Positions 58,090 through 64,000 of a DNA stretch of 64,000 bases are shown piece after piece. The DNA lies in contig JAKZAP010000021.1 of assembly GCA_023053575.1 (NCBI GenBank), positions 1,061,501-1,125,500 of the forward strand, read 5' to 3'. Positions within the stretch are counted from its first letter, which is position 1; every line of letters begins with the position of its first letter. This DNA comes from Branchinecta lynchi (taxonomy: Eukaryota > Arthropoda > Branchiopoda > Anostraca > Branchinectidae). A program made the position numbers and the translations under genes. The notes under the pieces are model-generated. The model was not told where the DNA came from. It saw nothing but the letters and a program-made list of their open reading frames with translations, and did no database searches.

Positions 58090-58580
58090 CCAAAAGCAAA
58101 AAGGAATTTCATCGCCTTATCTACATTTATAATCGAGTTAAAAACATTAAAAAATGGGCAATCGGGGCGCAGTTGCCCCTGGATGGGGTGGGGATGGGGT
58201 TTGGGACCCGCAACAAGTAAAAAGAGACCCCAACGCTCACAAGCCAACCAAGTTTCAACTTGATGCCTGTTGATTCCTCCCACGGGTAGCGAACTTTACT
58301 CCTGGTCAATCTGGGCCCAGTTGCCCATGAGCATGGTGGGTGGGAGAGGTGCAACTTGGAAAGCAATTTCCCAGCCCTCGGGTCTTCAAGTACAAGGAAT
58401 TTCATCGTCCCATGTCTAGTTCTGGTCAAGTTATGAACATTACTCACTTGGCAATCTGGGCCATTCGCCCCTGAACCGGGGTGGGGTGGGGGGTGGGACC
58501 CCCAAAAGGCACAACAAGACCCCAATACCTACTAGTGTACCAAGTTTGAACTTGATACTTGCACTGGTTACACAAAATAC
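58090..58580 (+). repeat. G-rich tandem array, about 147-bp units
   Basis: Three occurrences of GCAATC.GGGC.CAGTTGCCC (58150, 58305, 58449), followed by GGGGTGGGG-type runs and, in two, CCAAGTTT.AACTTGAT. The layout resembles the family D units (G-runs plus AAACTTG-like segments) but the sequence differs. Confidence 0.6.
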
Positions 58581-59368
58581 AAAATCCGTCCAATTACAAA
58601 ATACGGTGAAAACCGAAAACCGGAAACCGAAAACCGAAAGCCGAGAGCTGCTACAGCGCTCGCAATAGTGGATTGTTCCAAGGAACACTCCACTAACAAA
58701 ACTCGAATCATTGTAGTCGGGGCACCAGGGCTTGAACCCTGAAATGTGACAAAAGGTGATCAGAAAGACACAGCCAGTTTGACGATAGTTTCCGACTATA
58801 TCGACGACGCTGAATCTGAATATGGGTGGCGGTAAAGCTGGAGATGACTGCTTGTCCTTGTACTTTTTAGGCCTATAAAATGTTTCCTGACTGTTTTTTT
58901 GTCTAAGGTTGAAAATTTCACTGAAAATCTCAAAATTCAAAGGTTTATTTCCAAGTTGGGGATGTAGGCTGATTTTGTATTTTTCTAACTTTTTATACTT
59001 TACCAGAATAGAGCTTGGGTACCGAGCTTCAAATCGCAGTGAAGTCCGAGCTCCAACTGTTCGCTGAAGCCACACATAATTGTTTAAAAAAGTGTAGGCT
59101 AAAAATGTATGAGAAAGTGTATCTTTGCAAAATGGTGATGTGACTCAGTATTCTATACTAGAATTTAGCATAGAATTCAAATATCAACCTTATTTTTCAA
59201 CCAAATATTAACTACGGATGTCATAGGTTAATAACTTATATATACGCCTAATTTTTTCTCTCAAAAAATGGTACTGCGAGAACCACTCCTGCCCTGGGAA
59301 ATGAATTTAGGGTTCAAGTTCTTCTTTGTCCTTTCGAAGCAATCTCTTATACCCTGAATATACACACA

Positions 59369-59584
59369 TCAACCTCGCTTTTTAATCGACATTTTTTCAC
59401 TGTCCTGGACACTTGTTTCGAAAGGATTTTGCGGGGCTCCCGTCATTTGAATTGTGATGGCATTTCCGTTGTCTTTTAACATCTCATGCCTTCTTTTCCA
59501 CTTGTAGTCGAAGTTTGACCCACGGTCCATGCACTTAACCTTGTCTCCTACTTTTAGTTTGTAAGGATTATTTATGTTATCTAG
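59369..59584 (-). pseudogene. Unidentified coding-like fragment
   Basis: A - strand open frame of about 71 codons, too short to stand out by length. It reads NPYKLKVGDKVKCMDRG at the start, then YKWKRRHEMLK and AITIQMTGAPQNPF, and stops at 59369. The composition is protein-like (charged, few repeats), and KLKVGDKV resembles the small beta-barrel at the end of some retroelement polyproteins. I cannot place it. It abuts the LINE fragment starting at 59581. Confidence 0.35.
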
Positions 59585-59993
59585 TCAGACTTTACAAATC
59601 TTATAACGAAAGCCTTCAAATCCTCGATATCGAAAAACTGTCTGAAAGAAGACATAATCTTCTCATGCGTTTTGGCCACCAAATTTTGAATTCTCAACAC
59701 CACAGGACCCTCCTTCCGGACTTCGTTACACCCTCTCATGGACCGAATACGCGAAGCAAGGACGACCCAAAACCCAAGATTGTTCCCCCACCTACGAAAT
59801 CTTCCGAAAGATACCTAAATTCATTCGTTCCGTATTTTACTAAACATTTTAACTGTTCATGATCTATGCTCGTTTCTTATTTATTGTTTGTTATATTGCC
59901 TCTTACTTGTATTGTAGTGAGTGTTTATTTTTCCGGCCCATGTTAGCCTAGTGCTATTAGGGTTCTAAATAAAATTGATTGATTGATTGACTT
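59581..59993 (+). pseudogene. LINE 3' end: ORF2 C-terminal fragment with TTGA tail
   Basis: Open frame from 59581 (LVRLYKSYNESLQILD) through LSERRHNLLMRFGHQIL and GPNTRSK to SFVPYFTKHFN, stop at 59860-59862. The LYK...RR..L..RF...NTRSK...S.VPY pattern is the usual end of CR1/L2-group ORF2 proteins. The 3' UTR ends with AATAAAATTGATTGATTGAT. A different family from the other LINE pieces by its tail. Confidence 0.75.
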
Positions 59994-60740
59994 CACTTTA
60001 AAAATTAGCCTTTAGTAATTAAAAATGTCAAAAATTAATTAAAAAAATTAACCTTTAGCTAAAATCGGAAACACCCAAGTAAAACTGTTTTAAAGCAAGG
60101 CTCCAGACTCTTCGTTCGAGAAATAATCATCTCTCCGACGTGACGGGGCTATGAAACCTGGTTTAAACGCTCGGCTTGTCTTTGAATGGGACGAATTTAC
60201 GACCTAAGCTGGGTAGTGCCTAAATTAGCAATTTTTTAAAACGACTCGGATTGTCTTTGACTAAAATGAGCGCCCGGGATGTCAGTGAGGCTAAAATAAA
60301 CTACTGATACTACTAGCAAACGGCAGGGGGGGGTGACCCCCCCCCACCTTCGGGCCACCTCTGAATATAAGACTTTGTCCGGCAGTTTTCCGGCCTCTAA
60401 AAGGTATTCTGGCGAAAACACAAAAAACAAAACAGCGATGGTCAAAACCGTAAGACATACATCATTGGGGCTAAATAATCTTCTCCTGAATGACAAGTGG
60501 AAAAAAGGTCAAGAGCAATGACGTGAAAGTCCTGAGCTGTGGATGGTTGGCAACATAGAGCAAGGATCAATAGCTAAGTTATAAGATAAATTTGCAGTAT
60601 TTGAAATAAAACTCTTGTGTTTCTTTCGTCGGAGAATGTTAGAAACTCATGAAAGATTGAGAAAAAAAATAATGAGTTTTTGTCCTTTTTAGGTATAACC
60701 GGGTTTCAGTACTCCGATAATCTTTACTTTTCTCGACTAG

Positions 60741-60948
60741 ATGGCCTCGTAGACTGCGCTGATACGGAGTGCTGTTCACGCCCTGAGTGCGTGGGCAACC
60801 TTATGTGTCTCTCCTCCCCTGAGCCAATAGACATCCTCCTACGCAAGCAACCACCCCCAGTCTCCGCCTCTTTTTACCAAAGAGCTAAGTTTCTCATTGA
60901 AGAGAATGCGGTTCAAAGCTACGCCCATCGTGACGAATATAGTGAAAG
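60741..60948 (+). CDS. tenm: Teneurin internal exon D: cysteine-rich segment after EGF 8
   Basis: Exon of 208 nt with acceptor tttacttttctcgactag (AG at 60739-60740) and donor gtaagc at 60949. It enters in phase 1 and leaves in phase 2, so the next exon must supply one base. The G from exon C restores the codon for Asp and gives [13 protein letters not shown], followed by further cysteines (PEC, LMC). It then runs into a non-cysteine stretch, [20 protein letters not shown]. In known teneurins this leads from the EGF rod into the transthyretin-like and beta-propeller/YD-shell superfold. The next exon was not found in the remaining 3 kb, so the gene continues beyond the window. This is the clearest link of the EGF exons to teneurin rather than tenascin or Notch-like proteins. 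Confidence 0.9.
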
Positions 60949-62461
60949 GTAAGCCGCCTGATTTGATTGGTTGTTCTGCTCGATTGTCATATTGATGTGC
61001 TTATAGGGATCGCACTGTAGGGGAAGCGACACTCAGGGGGCGGAGATTTAGGCGGGGCCCAAAGGCAATCGGTAGGCAGATTTCCTCCGCCAGTGGGAAA
61101 GCTTCTTCCTTCTTAGAGTATAACTTACAACCTGGAAGAATCTCCTTTGATGTCTTGATTTCAAAAACATCGTTGAGTTAACTCTTCCCTAAGTTACTGT
61201 AACTATCTGATCTCATTTAGCAACACCATTGCTACAAGTTCCCATGCTTGCTGACACTATAGCGGTCGACATCTAGCGGTTGCCGCCAACAGCTTGTCGT
61301 CAAAGTGAAGTACGCGTACGAGATTTATTTAGCAAGAGTATCAGCCATACCTTTTGTATTCGGACGAGCTAATGCCGTTAATGTAAATACGTGAAAAGAT
61401 CCCTTGGAGGTGGGTGGGGGAGGGGGGGGGGGGTGAGACCAGATGGAAGTCGCTACGGTGGTTAAAGATAGCTTGTATGACACTACTGAATCTACCATCC
61501 TCAAAAAGATGGGTCGAGGAACAGCCAATTATTTGCTTTTCATAAAGTCAACCCAAGTGTGAAGTTTGGAGGGATCATCTAAATTACAAAGGATAACACT
61601 TCAGTTTCGTTTAGTTTGACCATGGTTTGGCATAATAATGGTTTGGTTTAATCACAAAAATAAAGACATTATTTACCCTTCGAGTCACACCATATCACAC
61701 CTGACAATGTGTGGGGCTTAAACATCAATTCAGATTGTGTTTTCTGGAAAACAAATTAAACTAAGTAGGTGAAAAAAGACAGAGAAAGAGAAGAAACTAT
61801 CTGAGAAAATCAAGAAATTAAATCGAAAAAAGACACAATGATCTTCCATCGTCCTGTTTTTCAGCGGCATTTTCGAGTTCTTTGTCCAAAGTCCACCCTA
61901 AAAAATAATTCAGTTCACCAAATTCTTAGATGGGGTTATGACGTGACTGGTTCTACATTCCAACTGAAGAGAAAGACGAAAATCAAGGGACTTCTTCGTT
62001 TCGGACTATCTGCTATTTGAGTTGCCGTTATAGAAGCATGAACATAGTTTCCGAGCCTCTTGAAAATGGCCCCCCGCAGCAGTCGAACTAAGGCTAATAG
62101 GCCCATACGGAAAGGAGCCATAGAGCATAGTTCCCTGTCCCAACCCACTATACTGACTATCGTGGGTGAGCAGAAAGTAGAGTAGAAGCCAAATGCTAGC
62201 ATGATGATATCTCGCCAATTCAGTTAGGCTTTTGATTTGACCCAGTGGACGGGTGGCATTTGGGGGGCTCTTCTGTCTTTTCAAGAAAAAAAACTCTTGT
62301 TGGCAGATGGCTCTGATTCTTTTGCGGCTGAGACCAGGAATTGCTTTAGCTTTAAGTTCCCCCGGGATTCAGTTTCAAGAACAGGCTGTTACTCAAAACA
62401 TTGCTAGAAAACGATCTGACAAGCCCCCCCCCCTCCCCGCCTGTGGTGACCTACTGCCCAC

Positions 62462-63130
62462 GAGCGTGTTCCACCCTACTTACCGTAGTTACTACGCATG
62501 ACGTCACGAATTCTGGCTACTTGGCGTCGAGGCTGGAACGCATTTTTCTATTTTCAACAAAATATCGTGCCGCCGACTGATCGGGCCAATCACGTCAAAG
62601 AGATTCATAGTTACCACGCTTACGACGCTCCCGAGCGTGGTAAGCAAATAGTTACTGTTACTTTTGTTTTGAGAAGGCTGGAACAGTCAGCGTAGGAACG
62701 TTTCACGAGGCTGAACGGAAATAGTAACTACTACACTGCCCCAAGTTTCATAACAGACAACAGAAGGATGCACGGTTTCAACAGACAATGCGTAAAATAC
62801 AACCCTTCGGATGTTGTCTGTTGTGTTCTAAAATCTTATGCATAACAGGTGTTGCCATCAGGAAGACTGAAAAATCGCCAAAAGCATCTGCTGAATTTTC
62901 TGACATTATGACGACAAACAAAATCAGTAGATGCTTTTTTGGCTGTTTTTTTGCTTTTCCTGGCAATGCTTGTTCTACACAACATGTCATGTATAACGAT
63001 TTCCAACACAACAGATAACATCCCAAGTGTTGTCTTTTACGCACTGTCTGTTGAAACCGCGCATCCTTGTGATGTCTGTTATGAAACTTCTGACAGTGTA
63101 GTTACTATTGTTAGAAGGGTGGAACACGCT
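62462..63130. mobile_element. Family A element, copy A5, split by a family B element
   Basis: Left part 62462-62733 follows the complement of A2 from GAGCGTGTTCCACCCTACTT through the CGCTCCCGAGCG core to GGAAATAGTAACTAC. The right part (63099-63130, GTTACTATTGTTAGAAGGGTGGAACACGCT) completes the element. The 365 bp between is family B sequence. Confidence 0.72.
62734..63098. mobile_element. Family B TA-target MITE with about 95-bp inverted repeats, copy B3
   Basis: 365 bp bounded by CACTG...CAGTG with TA on each side (62732-62733, 63099-63100). The terminal inverted repeats extend about 95 bp: each includes AGTTTCATAACAGAC, an AGGATGC.CGGTTTCAACAGACA segment and a TGCGTAAAA segment. The middle carries CATCTGCTGAATTTTCTGAC. 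There is no transposase. The TA duplication places it with Tc1/mariner-like elements; other copies lie near 13.9 and 15.6 kb. Confidence 0.75.
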
Positions 63131-63654
63131 GTAGGCAAACTAGTCAACTTCTTAGAGCTCTGGTCAGTGACCGAAATGGTAAATGCAAAAATGAAAATAC
63201 GTAGAAAAAACTGTAGTTGGTTCTGTTCTTTTATAAGCCTGCTTGTCTACTTTATAAAGTCTTTAGTATTTTAATCTGAGAGCTATAATGTTTATAATGA
63301 ATAGTGAAATACCAGCAATAAGCTACGCCGAAACCAAATGGGACGTCTGTAGATTTACTCCCAGGACCTACCATATCAGACCGACCCCCCAAATGGAACT
63401 AGGAACCCGTCCTATAAACGTTCCACATCCCCCACCTCTTCCCCAAACAAAATGTCCCCGTCTGGAAGTGTCCCCAACAAAAAATGTCCCAGTGTAAACA
63501 TATCTCCGGCTAAAGTCAGAATACACGAATTCAAAAGTCTAGCACCATATAACCTATTTTCGAATTTCAAGCTTTAGTGCAGAGCATGCATTCTTTCATG
63601 GAGGATTTCTGTGAATGTGAGCAGCACTGGAGGTTTCGGCCCTGCCCAGGGCAA

Positions 63655-64000
63655 AGTAACACTAGGGAGTAGTACCCAGACTTGGAATAATTGACACACA
63701 CTTCATTAGCAGCGATACTAGCAGTACTAGCGATAGAGAACGTCCCTACTGTAACTCATTCGCCCGTTCACCAGCGCTGGCTCCGATAACTTCATATTCT
63801 GAACATAGCAAAAAAAATGATACAGCCTCCATTGTTTCCTTGGTGCGTGTAGACCGCAGCTATGCTTTACTAGAATTTTCTAAACTCGCAAGTTGGTCTC
63901 GCTTTAAATACCGCAAGCGTAGTGAGCGGCGTTACGAAGCGGCGTCTCCAGAGCATGGAAAGAATAGGTCTCGGCGCTACTCCTTAGTGTTATTTTGCTC
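63655..64000. repeat. Dispersed repeat L, second copy (runs off the window)
   Basis: Same order of segments as 28905-29215, with about 60 bp extra near 63800-63865. Confidence 0.65.

Larger units (their letters stand above)
38553..60740 (+). other. Teneurin intron C-D, about 22.2 kb
   Basis: The largest intron. It contains composite D4 (39930-43530), element C2, element N2 with a nested insert, tandem array 48125-48625, element M, a full-length LINE within family A copy A4, family F5, G-rich tandem repeats 58090-58580 and a LINE coding end at 59581-59993. The stretches 43560-44640, 45190-46330 and 56700-57470 show no named feature. Confidence 0.6.
60949..64000 (+). other. Teneurin intron downstream of exon D (partial)
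   Basis: No further teneurin exon seen. It holds a G/C-rich patch at 61400-61440, family A copy A5 with a nested family B element (62462-63130) and a dispersed repeat (63655-64000) shared with 28905-29215. The stretch 61500-62450 shows nothing recognised. Confidence 0.55.

Noticed and set aside
58725..58750. B-box-like GGTTCAAGCCC on the - strand
   Set aside because: No A box at a proper distance and no tRNA fold; too short to call.

Overview
This window looks like a stretch of a large animal nuclear genome. It is AT-rich, has almost no long open reading frames, and is packed with diverged transposable elements, short inverted-repeat elements, minisatellites and LINE tails. There is no bacterial-style gene density, no operon and no CRISPR array. 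The source species cannot be fixed from sequence alone. An invertebrate is likely, and an anthozoan cnidarian (coral or anemone) is a low-confidence guess from the style of the repeats.

The only host protein-coding gene I can support is a teneurin (tenm family, type II transmembrane cell-adhesion receptor) on the + strand. Four internal exons with good splice sites encode consecutive parts of the extracellular region: EGF repeat 5 (3258-3386), EGF 6-7 (19913-20098), EGF 8 plus the start of an acidic DNDG motif (38397-38552), and the rest of that motif with the following cysteine-rich segment (60741-60948). The splice phases match across all three internal introns. Together they are 679 nt in 64 kb. 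The window is therefore the middle of one very long gene, with introns of about 16.5, 18.3 and 22.2 kb, plus parts of the flanking introns.

The introns are repeat-driven. The largest intron carries a full-length LINE of the CR1/L2/Rex1 group (about 51386-56336, - strand) with both ORFs open. It sits inside a palindromic element (family A), another copy of which (34521-34816) lacks this insertion. Family A copies repeatedly host other insertions: three TA-target inverted-repeat elements (28209-28501, 56411-56579, 62734-63098) as well as the LINE. A non-autonomous hAT-like element with a perfect 8-bp target duplication lies only 36 bp upstream of exon C. A perfect palindrome with 89-bp arms and a 1-nt spacer lies at 36281-36459.

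Long G-rich composite repeats (family D: 7883-11070, 22551-24363, 25815-27320, 39930-43530) have hairpin termini, tandem internal units and, in one case, a head-to-head arrangement around a second tandem repeat. Other items are two tRNA-Thr(TGT)-like sequences in inverted orientation (15990-16062, 16304-16376), short elements with 8-10 bp target duplications (family F), large-TIR elements (family C), truncated LINE coding ends and at least ten LINE-type 3' microsatellite tails. I found no candidate for a new multi-gene system. The most interesting signals are the nested-element structure, the hairpin-ended composite repeat, the perfect palindrome and the transposon beside the teneurin splice site.
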